A stretch of 64,000 bases of DNA from Maea johnstoni. Taxonomy: Eukaryota; Annelida; Polychaeta; Spionida; Magelonidae. The notes beneath the pieces were generated by a model that searched no databases, was not told where the DNA came from, and saw only the letters and a program-made list of their open reading frames with translations. The position numbers were made by a program, and so were the translations under genes. Shown here one piece after another: positions 47,205 through 59,965 of the stretch (position 1 is its first letter; each line of letters starts with the position of its first letter). The stretch covers positions 3,200,974 to 3,264,973 of the forward strand of contig OZ012685.1 of NCBI GenBank assembly GCA_963942565.1, in the 5' to 3' direction.

Positions 47205-47530
47205 GCATCTCGAGTGGCTCAGGCCAATCATCCGTTCATCCAGGTAAGGTGGTTAGCGACCTCCCTGCGCGGCGCGGCAGGCGGCGGCGGGATACGAATC
47301 AGCGCGATTAGTCCAGGTGACAAGACCAACTTGCCTGGCCCATTCGTCTTGCCTGCATCGTTTCCTCAACCCATGATTACCCGACCCTCGGGTCATCAAG
47401 ACCCGACCCTCGGGTCATCGCCTCGGCGCTAACGGTCACATTTCCTCATTCATGGCATATCACGTCCATCATCCTACCTGAAGACACCTCAACCTCTGAT
47501 TACCCTACCTGAAGACACCTTGTCTACAGG
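47205..47530 (+). other. CpG-rich block with short duplications, possible SINE head
   Basis: TGGCTCAGGCC (47216) and GGATACGAATC (47289) could be decayed A and B boxes, but about 73 nt apart is long for a tRNA. GCGCGGCGCGG and GCGGCGGCGGG lie between. ACCCGACCCTCGGGTCATC occurs twice (47379 and 47401), each palindromic. A TACCTGAAGACACCT pair follows near 47477 and 47506. It may equally be a regulatory island. Confidence 0.35.
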
Positions 47531-47534
47531 TAAG

Positions 47535-48930
47535 AGAACCACTGGCCTCTAAGAGGAAGCTTGCTTTTGGCTCCAGCATCTTAGCCAGTAGGGTGCAAGG
47601 GCATCATTTGGACACACAAACCCTATAATTCAACCTTCAGGACAACCAAATCTTTTTAGAGAGGAATTTATTCAAATGTAAATTTCAAGCAAACAGTTGA
47701 TTTTTTTCATTTCAATATAATCCCAATGAAATTGCACATGGACATTACGCTTTATTTCAATGAATAAATACATATTTATGGTTGCAATCTGAGTAAATTG
47801 TGGTCTCCCTTGAAATATAGGATGCCATAAGGCTTTACATTTGTCAATTTTGGACAGTCAGTTTCTAAATCCTGGCTAATACCCTCAAGTTCGCTCTATA
47901 ATAACAGTTATGAATAAGGGGCACAGTGGTCTGTGCAAACACGTAGCGAATAATGACCTTTTTCAATACAAAAAATTACAAATAGCAATTCTAGTTAAAT
48001 ATTCATATTAGAAAGGCAGATTCTAGCTAAATATTCATAAACTAAATCTACAATGCTTTGAAGCAGTTATTGCATACAGTCACAAGCACCCAGACTCTAT
48101 TCTCAATGCTAGATGTGCTTGTAGAAAAGCTCTAAGATACCTTACCCACTGGTGAGATTCAAAACATCAGTTACCCATGATACAGAGTAGGATTAAATCC
48201 CAAGTACAACACATGCCCCCCAGGTTTAAATCCTTAGGTTAGATTTCAAAGCAAAAGTGTCAATTTCCTTTGATCTTTTCTGAAAACAAACCAAAGCTTT
48301 TGAAATAAGATAAACTAATAAGGAAAAGTGCATCCTCCTCCAGAACCTGTGGCCTTTGGGAGAAATTATACCATCAGCTATAGTATAGAAGCCTGGAACA
48401 TGAGAATTTTGATGGATCATCCTTCTGGTCTATGCAATTATTAATGAATCATTATGAAGAAATATGAACAATTTCTTTATTAAGTTATCAGAATGAAAAT
48501 CTGGATCTTTTCTGAAAGTAGTAGATTTCTTCGAACTTATGCAAATCTCGGAAGGAAGGAGTTAAATATTGATTCCTATAAATGGAACTGACTTCAGAAA
48601 CACATTAACCTGCCCTACTCATGGAAATCAGATTTTCTCTCTCCCCTGACCTATACATAAAAACCTTTTTAGCTGAAGGACCAAAGGACACTTTAGTACA
48701 CTAGGTATTCAGGTCAAGAAAATATGCACTATAAAACTGTCTAATGGACTCATAAAAGGAACTTAATAAGCTAATATCTACCCTAAAAGACCCAGAAGGA
48801 GCTGCCCTTTCCCCTTGATACCCATAACTAACATATTATCAAGGATAGGTCGGACTGGTTCAGAATGATTTAGTACCAAAAGGTGTGATCGCCAAGAAAT
48901 TCTATCAAGATGCTTATTGGTATGATCAGT
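47535..48930. other. Spacer with family E scrap and a 35-bp duplication
   Basis: At 47858-47886 AGTTTCTAAATCCTGGCTAA is the reverse complement of the family E left end. TTCTAGTTAAATATTCATA and TTCTAGCTAAATATTCATA near 47988 and 48022 form a small direct repeat. No gene. Confidence 0.5.
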
Positions 48931-48937
48931 TCCTCTT

Positions 48938-49343
48938 GGGGATTGGTTCCGGTACTCATATACCATATCAATATCCTTACTGAATGGGGAAAAAAGTATC
49001 ACCGAAAAGGTTACATATCTATAGTATCATTAACATTTAAAATATATAGGAAATTGACTTAATTGCTACCTGGAGCTCACAACCTGAAGGTATTTCGCTA
49101 TTCATAGCCAAATTTCTTAAATATTACTGTGTTTGATTTAACAAAGTTAGGTCCCTGAGAGGCAGGGCAGTATCGTTAATATTGTAAAGATATCATATGA
49201 TATGGTGCTCAATCAGTAGACAGCAATTTTGGGGTCTGAAATCAGTAGAGTACTGCTCAAATCAGTAGAGTTGACAGGTATGCATATCGTTGAGAAAATA
49301 TCAATATTGTATTGTAACGTAAAAATCTGAAAGGTGCCAATCC
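48938..49343 (+). mobile_element. Family C MITE, copy 4, with an insertion
   Basis: GGGATTGGTTCC to GGTGCCAATCC. Family blocks AAATTGACTTAATTGCTACC, CCCTGAGAGGCAGG and AATATCAATATTGTATTGTA are in order. About 90 bp (roughly 49196-49283) absent from other copies holds three ATCAGTAGA repeats. Confidence 0.75.
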
Positions 49344-49349
49344 TATAAT

Positions 49350-49710
49350 GTTAAAAAAAAATTGCATGAAAAATTTCAGTGCAAGATTCTGAACCGTTTT
49401 TGAGAAAAGTGAGGCTTTTCCATTTCATAAATCTTCAGGCCCCAAATTCCTGAGCAAAGGGCTGAGCTGGTCATAACCTATAAGAGTTCTAGTCAATCCC
49501 TGCATTCTCCTGACAATGGAGCTAGGATGACGAATGTGTCAGGCCATGGGTCGTCTGGACCCTACAGCCAGCAGTGTGACACCCCCTCTTCCTCCACCCT
49601 CCATACCCTCAGCCCTTTACAACAGGTGTCAGGCTCCCAGCATGATAAATCAGGGCTGACCACCCTTCCGCACCCACTACCCAACAAGGTAGGAGTGCCA
49701 CTGAGAAAAG
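49350..49710. other. Spacer
   Basis: An 86-codon frame (49527-49787) begins here and runs into a MITE. Not a credible gene. Confidence 0.5.
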
Positions 49711-49714
49711 AAAG

Positions 49715-50085
49715 TCAACCCATTCATGCATGTGGCGCCCAAAAAAGGCCAGGCAATACTGGTGCTATCTCTATGACAAAAGTGTAGTTGGAGTATGGAG
49801 AGAGGTTCATTAGAATTCAAGTTATCTTAAAAAGTTATCTAAGACCCAGACGATACGTTAAAAGGAACTGTAGACTTGAAAGAATGAACTAATGCTTCCC
49901 TTAGAAATTTTCCTCTATATATGCTAAGACACTTCTGAAGAGTATACTTTTGGAACTAAATTCGGAAACATGAGTCGCTGTTTGGTTTCTGGCTAGCATT
50001 TTCCCTTTAAATGTTTTCTGAAGATTTATTTTGTTTGAGAGAATTGGTCAGGCATTTCTAGGTGCTATAGGCATAAAAGGATTAA
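49715..50085. mobile_element. Two adjoining diverged family A copies
   Basis: First TCAACCCATTCATGC... with AAAAAAGGCCAGGCAATACT; the second, starting near 49890, keeps TTTTCTGAAGATTTA, GGTCAGGCATTTCTAGGTGC and GGCATAAAAGGATTAA. The shared boundary is vague. Confidence 0.5.
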
Positions 50086-50089
50086 GATT

Positions 50090-50435
50090 GTGGCTAGTCC
50101 CATGTGGTGGAGTAAGAAAGGTGTCAGGGTTTCTTCCCTTGACATGCCGCACCCTGCTGTGAGGGTGTCTCACCTGTCAGGTGAGATGGAGAGTGGGTGG
50201 TTATTTACCGGGCTCTAGGTGGGAGCGCTCACACACCTGTGATTAAAGATCTACCAGAGGTACCAGTACCCTTTGTCTCCTTGTGACCCAAATGCACCCA
50301 GGGGATGGCCGTAGGATGGAGGACAGAGAATAATGGTCTTCCCTGACCCTTAAGTGCTGATGAGGGTCCCATGGTCAGGGAATAGGATGGTGTTTTATGT
50401 GTGAAAGTTGTCCATGATGAGGATTAATTAGGCTA
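50090..50435. other. Spacer
   Basis: Nothing recognised. Confidence 0.5.
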
Positions 50436-50439
50436 AATA

Positions 50440-50691
50440 TTGACCCATTCACTCTAAAAACTCACAGGTGGGCTGGTGCTAATAATAATATGGGGTGAAT
50501 TAAGTTAAGTGTTTGAATTTAAGTTATAGTGTTTCCTTCTATGAGAGGATCATGTTCTCTTTGTGTGATGGTACCTAGGATGTTAGATTGGATTCTCCCT
50601 GTGAGAGAGACACCTATTATCACTAAGTTTATAAGATACTTAACTATCATAAGTGTCAGGCTTCAACCCGCTAGAGGTATGAATGGGCTGA
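50440..50691. mobile_element. Family A-like element, diverged interior
   Basis: TTGACCCATTCACTC and GGTATGAATGGGCTGA are recognisable ends 252 bp apart. Little of the usual interior remains. Confidence 0.5.
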
Positions 50692-50694
50692 ATG

Positions 50695-53305
50695 TCATCT
50701 TCTAGGTTAACCCGACTCCCAACAGTGATACCTGTCGTTATGAGGTGCGGGGCAGTTAAGGTATATAGCTACCTAACACACCTGGTACCCCTACTGACCA
50801 TAAACCCTGGCTGACCACAATGGAGGGGTCACACAGGTAACGACACTAGATCACTGGACAAGCCAGAGGCACCCAATAACTGACAACACCACCATCTCCA
50901 TCAGACAAAGTAGTCGTGTGCTGGCATTGACACAATGAAAACACATGTCCCTCGTGTGTGTTAGAAGTGTGTTCGGGTGACAGACAATGGAGTAAATATG
51001 CACAGCGCTGTTTACCGGCGTTCAAACATCTGCTACTTCCTATCCTTCTAGCTAACTTACCTCTATAGGAAACGAGATATTCTAGGTACTACTATACCTA
51101 AATGAACCTAATCTTATCTTTGTCACCATTTAGAGTATCTCATATTTCTAGGGTGGGGGTCCCTGGCCTACTTTCTTTTCCAGGTAGTAAGCATGGTATT
51201 GTGTGAGATGGGGGGCATGATAACAACTGGTCTCTACTTGCCTCTATGAATGACGGTGATCCACTCGGCATCCTGCTAAGCCAAATATCCGACTCGGTCT
51301 GAACCATGACTTCCTAAAGACGTACGTTGCTGTCTCACTGGTCTACAATCCGTGCTGTGAGAGGAGAAGGAACTGTCAAACGGTAGTTGGGAGAAGAATG
51401 TGCTGCTGGGGCACACAGGTACTCCTCAAGTGGGCCTAGTGGAACTAACCTAGTTCCGCCAGGTACTCCGCAGCCACCACAGTGTATCTCAAGATGAGAG
51501 ATCTCTGCACTAACTTCTACTGGTCATTACCGTTAGCCACCTGGGAGTTCACACCACTGGCCACTTGACTGTTTGGTTTGCTTGACCGGTGTCTTAATCC
51601 TCTCCTGGTGGACGTATATATGTGTGTTGGAGAACACAAAGTACCGCAGATCAGAGACAGGTGATGGGGAAGAAATTCCTGCTGAAGCGAGGTATAATGA
51701 TCACCAGTCACTCTCGTGTCTTTGTTAAGCGCATTCACGGACCACTTGCTCCCTACTATGGCTTGCTCTGTGTGTTAGTCACCACGCATTGAACAATACA
51801 GTTTCTTTCGGGGAATCCCATATACAAACCTGTACCAACACCCAGTTCTGTGCGGCGGCATACGCTACAAGTTGAGCTGCCCAGGGCATGGGGTTTGTTT
51901 GGTTATTATTGAGGAATTCTGTTTCTTTCTCTGGTGCTTATTTCTGGACAATAGAGAGGTGCCCTGAAGAAATCCACAACCCTGGAACAAGCCATGAATA
52001 CTTGAAATGACAAGAATGGCACACATTCTTTTCACTCACCCTCTTACTCTTTATGGGGCTACTTCTACACCTACTCAACTTTATAGCACACCTCCTGTCT
52101 AAAGCCTGACCCTGGTAGGGACAGTGCAAATAGAATCCCCCTCTCCTCAAGGGTTTCTGACAGGATACCTCAGTCTTATACCTTGCCAACACATAGAACA
52201 CACCTAAAGCATAACCTGAGGTTATTACAGAGTTTTCTGTTTTGTTCTCTTGCAGGCCCAGCCCTAGGACATTGTGCGTTCGGATACCCCCGACCCCCCC
52301 AAAATGTTTAGGGGGTCCCTAATGTAAGTGCCTAGAATGTTTACTATACAAATGGTTCTGCCAGGTTTTTCTATGACAGTAAAAGCTTATACAGAGGATA
52401 TTGTACAATTAATTACACCCATCCCCATCCTCCTGGGGTGTCAGACACAGTATCTATATCTGTCACCTTGTAGACATGTACTCATGGTACTAAGATACTA
52501 CCAAGTGGTTCTGACTGAGTTTTGTGTTTCTGTTTATACTAAGGCTTAGCCGCAAGACTGTGTGTACCGATGTCCCCTCTCCCAGGGTTTCTCATATCAG
52601 TATATATACCTGATACCTTATAGATACAAACCTATACTAGGAGTCAATTTCTTCAAGAGTGCATAATGAATATAGTTATGAACTCAACTCAGGTATCCAT
52701 TACAATACTGCTCAACATGCAAATATCTTTATTTGGTAAACAAACAATAAACCTGGCTATATTTTGAGATAGCTATAACATGACTTACCATGACTTATTC
52801 ATGTACCAAATGGCAATATTTTCTTTCTTTTCACAAGTTCTAAGTGAGTAAAGAGAAGCTAAGATGACAGATCAGTTGAGGAGCTAGTTTTTCTCAGCGA
52901 TACACACTCCATCCCTAAGGTCCATATGGCACACTGAATGCTAGCTTCACCCTTAACTAACCCACAATCAGCCAGCAAGATGCTTTCCGCAACCTACACA
53001 ACGACCATGCTAGTTGAGTGCACACGGGAAGGGGATTTCGCACAGAGAGATGCCCCTCTCGTTGTGTGAGCTGTCAGGTGAGAGGATACAGGTAAAGGTA
53101 AGATGATTGGCATTGTCACTATCGCTTTCCGTAGCACGGTGTGATTGCAGGATCACTAGAGAAAGTCACTCTCACAATGATAAGGTTTGTAGTGAGGTTC
53201 AGTCACAGAGATAGATGAACTGTGATGATACCTAGGTGTGCAGACATGCATAGGTATTAGTAGAAGAAAGTGTAAATAAGTGTACCCCCTTCTGCAGAAG
53301 GGTCG
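50695..53305. other. Longest repeat-poor stretch
   Basis: About 2.6 kb with no element I recognise. Frames up to 87 codons (51938-52201, minus) show no domain. A C run (CCCCCCAAAATG) lies at 52297. It could hold small exons, but no splice-bounded frame is convincing by eye. Confidence 0.45.
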
Positions 53306-53311
53306 ATTGAA

Positions 53312-53538
53312 TTAACCCATTCATACTTAAGAGTTCCTCTAGAAATTATCATCTGTATGTATGAAACTTTTGATAGTAACTTTGGGATTAAGAGGGATTT
53401 GGCAAAATATTTGAATAGTAACTGTTGGAAATGTTTTGAATAACACTTCTCCTTAAAATATTTTCCCAGCTTTGCTTTTCCCAGCAATATTTCATCAAAA
53501 GTGTCAGTCTGCTTTTGGCCACTGTGAGCAATGGGTTA
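53312..53538 (-). mobile_element. Family A MITE, full length (227 bp)
   Basis: TTAACCCATTCATAC to GAGCAATGGGTTAA, TTAA on both sides. TCATCTGTATGTATGAAACT and TTTGGCCACTGTGAG mark minus orientation. Confidence 0.88.
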
Positions 53539-53539
53539 A

Positions 53540-55185
53540 AATACAAGGCTTACTTATTTACTGAGTGGTGGGTCAAATAGTTTGTGGTGTAAGAGGTTCA
53601 TTTTCAAAATAAAAGGTTAGTTTAAGAAATAAAACCAAAAAGATTTATCTTGATAAACACACTTAAATTTACTGACCTACTCTGAAAAGTTAGTTTTAAC
53701 CCATTTCTTCAGTTGGAATAAGAAAGTATGCGACATTAATTTGATCACAAACTTCAAATAATTCTTATTCTTTTCCTCTGATAAGAATAAGTTCATGTGA
53801 AACTGAAACAAACTTATAAATAATTTAAAGAATTACTTCACTACTCTACACAAACATGTAATGGAGTGATAATCTAAATAAACAATCCTAAATCACCTCC
53901 ATGGCCCATGAATATTTCAGTCAATAATATATATATATAGGCATTGAATTTAAACAATTGAAAGCTTTTCAGTAATAACCCTTGAGTAGCATACTGGGGA
54001 ACAGCTAGGCACCCTGTCTACCGGGATATTGTGGGTGCACCAGTAACCTGTTAGACAAGACGGGGCATTATGAAGAGAAACAATAGCCTGGCTGGCTTAC
54101 ACAAACCTTGGATTCTTCTAAGCACAAACACTCTACACAGAGTGATTAATTATTCAAATTACTACTGCGTATGCTAACTAACTGGGAGTAAACTTGAAAA
54201 CAAAAGGTGTAGCAGGCATAGTGGGGGACCCTGACCTCAGGTTTTGTAAAACACACCTTGATTAATGACTTTCCCTACACCTGTAGTGAAGCATTACACT
54301 CAATACTTATTTCATTAGGGGGTGCTTGGTATATATTTTGCACCAATACTAGATGTGATATCAGATATGTACATAATTTTATGCTGATAAGTACACATTG
54401 CAAAAGCCTACAATCTCAATAACAACTGAGCCAAGTTCAATAACATAATGCATGTGTTGTCCTCAAATTAGGAACCCAAGGATGTCATGATAGTATTTCA
54501 ATCAATAAATCATACCTGAATTTGTACACCATTGGTTGTCATAACATTATAATATCAAATTCAAACAATTTCACATCACTCATTTTATAGCTTTTTATAG
54601 GATCAATAATTCCTCATGAATATCTTATAGGGACAGTCTGCTTCAACTCATATACCCAAGTCTCTATAAATCTGTTGAAAATATATTGGGAATAAGACAA
54701 ATGTTTGAAACCCTTTACTATAAAGGCAAATTTGTGTTTGCATTCTAAGCACCATTTCTACTTTAAATTCTTTTCCAAATGATCCTATTAGCAAGAAGGT
54801 ATCCATAGAAAAGTCAAGTCTTTTTGAGGGGTCTGAGGGACACGTGTTTCCAATGACTGCACCGTTTTACATCATCAGACTAGCATTGCCCCCTGGTGAC
54901 AATTTACAGTAAACACATCGCCACATACATTATATGTGTCACACACAACCTGGGACTCAGCTAGGCCTCCCATATATAAACAACATACATTATACCTTTT
55001 TATCAGGTTGCTATTTTTTATGGAAAATGCCTGATTCAAATGCTGGTCCCGCAGCAATAAAGCCAAATGGAATGTACATCAACAACCTTCACATCATAAG
55101 ATTCTCAGGAGAAATGGAGTCGACAAAACATTCTAATGGTAATGTAGAATGAAAACAAAGGCACTGACATAACTACAGTCCTCAA
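53540..55185. other. AT-rich spacer
   Basis: TTTTAACCCATTTCTTC at 53695 may be a family A end. Otherwise no gene or repeat except one CTCF-like site, listed separately. Confidence 0.45.
54885..54902 (-). promoter_or_regulatory. CTCF-like motif, the best match in the window
   Basis: ATTGCCCCCTGGTGACAA closely fits the reverse CTCF core GCCCCCTGGTGG. Single site, unsupported otherwise. Confidence 0.4.
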
Positions 55186-55190
55186 CTTCA

Positions 55191-55360
<170 letters not shown>

Positions 55361-55364
55361 TCCA

Positions 55365-55825
55365 TGATTATAAACTTGGCAAAGTATCTAGACTAAGCAA
55401 ATTCAAGCCGCCATGTATCTCCAAAGTGACAAATCTTTGATGTAAAGAAAATCAATATTGTTCATTCTCCAATAGCCCTTATTGTTACACGAAAATATCA
55501 ATTTGAACAATCTTAAGTCAACCCTGAGTTATCTTAATCACAAACAACAATTCAGTTAGAAGACAATCACAAAATACATAAAACTTATTTTTTCATATAT
55601 TTTTTAATTCATTGAATAGCATCCCACAATCCTCTTTTTGTTCGATTCAAACAAGTATTCCTTTGTTGCGCACCAGTCAACTGTGAAGAAACATCATAGT
55701 GAACTTAAGGGGACTTTTAACATACTAGCATCTGGAGTGCACACATGGTCTGACAACTTGGAAAATAGCTCACCACATACAGTAATACTTGAAAAAACAA
55801 TTAAAACGGAATATTTAAACTGAAA
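55365..55825. other. AT-rich spacer
   Basis: Nothing recognised. Confidence 0.5.
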
Positions 55826-55837
55826 AAAAGGACAGCC

Positions 55838-56148
55838 AGGGCCTTGTCCAGGATTTAAAAACTTGGTGACAAAAATTAGTTGAATTGTAAAATTTTGGGG
55901 TGTCCTTTTTCTTCACTAAGGGACACCACAATATACTCAGATTATAACCATAAACATGTATTTACTTATTGAAATAAGGCATAATATCCTTATAGTATGT
56001 CTTGGGAACTATATTGAGGTGAAAAAATCATACGTTTGAAAACAATATTTTAAGAAATTACTCTCATATTTGGGTTGTTCTGAGGGGTGATTTTTGAGGG
56101 TTTGGTTATTTAAATGATGCCCTGACCGCCAGCTGGCTGAGACTATAA
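55838..56148 (+). mobile_element. Family E hAT-like MITE with exact 8-bp target duplication
   Basis: GGACAGCC stands immediately before (55830-55837) and after (56149-56156) the element. Left end AGGGCCTTGTCCAGGATTTA corresponds to AGGGTCTTAGCCAGGATTTA of the copy at 32807. The right end, read in reverse, is TTATAGTCTCAGCCAGCTGG. An 8-bp duplication is the hAT hallmark. At 311 bp it has no transposase. Confidence 0.72.
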
Positions 56149-56175
56149 GGACAGCCCTCAGTCAAATAATTACCA

Positions 56176-56204
56176 CGTGCACGCTCAGGATGTGAATGGG
56201 TTAA
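56176..56204. mobile_element. Family A right-end scrap
   Basis: GCTCAGGATGTGAATGGGTTAA only. Confidence 0.4.
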
Positions 56205-56584
56205 GGAGTTTAGTTTCTAGCAAGGCCAGTAGCCTAGCCGGTCTCAGCACACACCTGGTGACAGTGGAATACTATAGGGCCAATTCTGAAAGGGCTCTCA
56301 GATCCCCCCTTTATGTGAGGGATAGAGACACTGATCCCTATACAAACCTTCATAACACATACCTCACATCCCTATCCCTACTCGACAGCGGGGTAACTGA
56401 ACCACAACATGGAAAACATGCCCAACAAATATAGGTCACTCTCCAGTCATGCCCAATTTTGATAACACTCAAGGTTTTGACGGCTTTAAGTGACTCTCGC
56501 TGAACTGAATCCACAGGTTGTCATAGGCTGTGAATAGGGTCTTACACGATATGTCATCCTAAACTGAAATATCAGACTGGAAGC

Positions 56585-56614
56585 TGACCTCTGACCTTAA
56601 CGGGGTCAAGGTCA
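56585..56614. promoter_or_regulatory. Nuclear-receptor site cluster
   Basis: TGACCT-C-TGACCT (a perfect DR1, 56585-56597), five bases, then GGGTCA and AGGTCA abutting (56603-56614). Four half-sites face outward in two pairs. Motif evidence only. Confidence 0.4.
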
Positions 56615-56619
56615 CATCA

Positions 56620-56850
56620 CATCAAGTAGAAGTCATACATCTTGACTACATTATATGTCATTGTGTGTATAACAGCATATATCACCTTAGCCGACAGTTG
56701 GGCAGTATGGACCAATCAAAAGACAGCAATGCTGTGTACTAATTCTGATAAAACATTGCAAGAGTAGATTATGAGATATTCCACAAAATCCTATTCATGT
56801 ATTGTATTACTGTGTAAAGTTAGGGTAATCAAAAGGCCATACACAAACAG
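56620..56850. other. Spacer
   Basis: Nothing recognised. Confidence 0.5.
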
Positions 56851-56857
56851 ATGGGCA

Positions 56858-56935
56858 GAGGAGATCCATCAGAAGCTAGCTTTGTCTTGGACACTGGAGG
56901 AGATCCATCAGAAGCTAGCTTTGTCTTGGACACTG
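56858..56935. repeat. 39-bp direct duplication
   Basis: GAGGAGATCCATCAGAAGCT onward occurs at 56858 and 56897 with near identity. 39 is a multiple of three, so a 71-codon frame across it repeats 13 residues. I see no other sign of coding. Confidence 0.9.
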
Positions 56936-56939
56936 GGTG

Positions 56940-58530
56940 CTAAATGTGTTCAAGCACTTCAATCATGTTTTTTACATTCAAACTAACTTGCTTGCTAGTG
57001 GTTTACAATTCATAAAACATTTTCCGAGCTCCAACTTAGACATTTAAACCTAAGTGAATTAATATAGCTGAGACTTCAAAGGAAATCGTGAGATTTTCCA
57101 TGAAAAATCGAAGAAGAGACAGACACCCTGTGTAAAGTTTATAAAAACTTGATTCACCTTAAAGTGTGGGGCGTTAGAATTGAGAGCCCCAGGGGTTGGT
57201 GGGTTGGTTGAGGTGAGAGACCGGACCCAGGCAGGGTTCAGGTAGAGAGTCAGTGCCTGTCGTATCTGTCTCCCTGTCCCCGCTAGTACAGGAGATCTAT
57301 TTCCCCCTGACAATAGCGCCTACCTTGATCCCGCTGCCCCTAACAGCAGCTGACAGCACAGACACCCCCAACCCTTAAATAAGATAGGCACCCTGGAGAA
57401 GTGTGCCCGCTCTTACCTTAGCAAACCTTAACTACTAGACCTTACCTGTACTAGGGCAGTTTTATAGTAGTTATTTAGACGAGAAATACAGGAGAATAGC
57501 TGTGAGCATTTTCACTGGAAGTAAAATTCAGCAATCCTGTACAACTAAAAGTACTCTAGGGCAGACACAGAGTATTCATTTATTTTGAAAACAAACTATC
57601 GTTTTCCCAAAGTATGCCACATGTATGACGTACTTACTTTCTGCTGTGATCACATCAGGAAATAGTCTACAGTGACAACTCCAAATAAAAACATATCCAG
57701 AATGCGAGTTCATTCAAATAACTAATAATTTAGATCCAGGGTGTTCATATTTCAGATGTTTTACAGTAACTTAACACTAAGAAGTTACATCATTTCTTAA
57801 ATATCATTTTATTAGTAAATAGATTATTTTAATTTGCATAGTGAGGAACTTGAGTTCTCACATGCAGGTACAATAATACATTGTTTTTAAAGGGGTTAAA
57901 AATACATTCAAACATTGAGCCTGTCTAGAACTAATTGAAAGGGAAATCTTAAGAACAACTGCTCTGGGCACAGAGTCATATCAAAGGGTACTATAAAACA
58001 AGTGATGGATTTAACACAAGCCTTACCCTGGAAACCAGAAAATCTGCTGGTTCATAAAAAGGCCCACAAGTGCCTAGTTTACTCTTAAATGTGAACAATG
58101 CCCATTGTTCCCTGAGAAAATTAAAAGCAGTAAGGTCAAGGAGTCTGTTTAAAGTATGGAATACATTTGCAGCATTAACTGAAGATAAAATGACTTATAA
58201 AGGAAAAAAGTTTTGATAATAGAAGGGTAAATCCTAAAGGGGGAATAGGTTGTCATACCCACAAATGCCTGCTGTATTTTAATTTATTTCATTTTATTTT
58301 TATTTGGGGGGGGGGGGGGACATTCCCTGCATGCACAATTTTTCCTGTGGATATAAGGAGGGGGTGTGAATATCCAACACTTTCTTCATATAAAACACAA
58401 AACATTTTCAGTCAAACTAACACTTCTCTCGTTTCACTTGAAACAAAACCTTATCATTCAACAAAATCTCATCCTTTGATGTCCTGTGTTCTCTGCTCAT
58501 CATTAATGCTAATAGATTTATCTTAGCAGC
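56940..58530. other. Spacer
   Basis: ATAGCTGAGACTTCAAAGG at 57064 resembles a family B arm, and a G run lies at 58306-58319. GC-richer at 57170-57400. No gene. Confidence 0.45.
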
Positions 58531-58532
58531 TT

Positions 58533-58665
58533 GCACCCTATGATACAAACCCAATATTGCACCCTATGAAACAGACCCAATATTGCACCGCAACATTGCA
58601 CCCTATGATGCAAACTCAATATTTCACCCTATGATACAAGCCAATATTGCACCCGATACTGCAAA
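58533..58665. repeat. ~27-bp tandem array, about 5 units
   Basis: GCACCCTATGATACAAACCC plus AATATT recurs with small length changes. Confidence 0.88.
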
Positions 58666-58780
58666 CCTACTTCATCAAAGGTGCATTTTGTTTGTTCATT
58701 CCTTCCTCTGAATAGTAGAGTAGTTCATATTGCTGGCAGATTATCATATGTTTTTCTTGGTTTCTCAGCAAGCGTTCTGT

Positions 58781-59009
58781 TTAACCCATTCATGCCTGCA
58801 CATCTACTTGATTTGGTGTCGTCTGGACCTGTCATACTTATGAAAATAACTTCAGAATGGACCATTTATTTGCAAACTATTTGAAGGAGTTTTAGATTAA
58901 GTTCTAATGAACAACTCTCCTTCAAATATTTTCCAACCATTGCTTTTGCTAAAGAAATATTACCACAATAGTCAGGTGGTTTTGGCTCTTACAGGCACGA
59001 ATGGGCTAA
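58781..59009 (-). mobile_element. Family A MITE, full length (229 bp)
   Basis: TTAACCCATTCATGCCTG to CAGGCACGAATGGGCTAA, ends complementary for about 18 bp with two mismatches. Central CTATTTGAAGGAG / CTCTCCTTCAAATATTTT. One of the best preserved copies. Confidence 0.92.
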
Positions 59010-59011
59010 CA

Positions 59012-59960
59012 TAGTCACTGGTAAGCTGATAACAGTGTCGAGATATGCAGCTCAAGCAGCGAAGAAAGAGAAGTGAATCTCCTGATGCTGAATGCAGAGC
59101 TGTAGTAGGTAATCTAATAGAAAACATGGAAATACAGACACCTGTTTACCCTCTGAGGGCTAAACCCTCACTTCCTGAGGCATTGTTTGTCTAGAGAGCA
59201 ACCCATCTCAACTTTCTCAGCTAATGGATTCTAGCATCCCCCCCCCCCCCCCTCCGGGTGCCATTTTGTAAACCATTTCATTATCAGAGCATCTTAAATG
59301 GACCTGACTTTTTTGCTAGATATCTTGAAAATGCTTGAAGATGAAATTATAATAAAAATTTACAAGCACCAAATTTCCCTTAATCATTTCCCTTTGTTTT
59401 GCGTAAACTTCAATTGAATTCTAATATGTATTAGATTTTTAATCTACTAAGGTTTTTCTTTCCAAAATGGAGCAGTTGTTTTGAAAAACTTAATAATGTT
59501 AATAGTGATTATCTTCCTTTTAGTGGCAAAGATATTTTACTAATTGCACTTCATCAATTCTTACATATATTTAAAGTGGTGTACGGCACTATCAACCACT
59601 TTAAGTACTGACAATGGAGCTGGAGATTTCTGTAGTGTCTCCAGGCCCACTGACATTCCAGCACAGCACTGCTACTCAAAATACATGAATCCAGAAGAAC
59701 ACAGACCAAGATTTTGAGTAAATACACATTGCTTCATATACAAGTGCTTAACACATTGCAGGTATGTTAACACATGCGGTATGGCACAATCCCAGGTAGT
59801 TATCAGGTGTTTATGTTGTTATTCTCTGCCATTCTGGACAGGTGTTATAACAAGGTACGGCATCACACATCTGGCCGCTTACACACTTACTCCGCTAATG
59901 TGCTCAGCAAGTGGAAATGGAACAATTATCATCCTGATCACAATCATTCTAACAACACCA
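59012..59960. other. AT-rich spacer
   Basis: Homopolymer C run at about 59239-59252. Nothing else. Confidence 0.5.
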
Positions 59961-59965
59961 CACCA

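Noticed and set aside
47205-47300. tRNA gene
   Set aside because: A- and B-box-like sequences are too far apart, and no cloverleaf can be drawn by eye.
56771-56986. 71-codon frame with a 13-residue repeat
   Set aside because: The repeat is a 39-bp DNA duplication that happens to be in frame. No other coding evidence.
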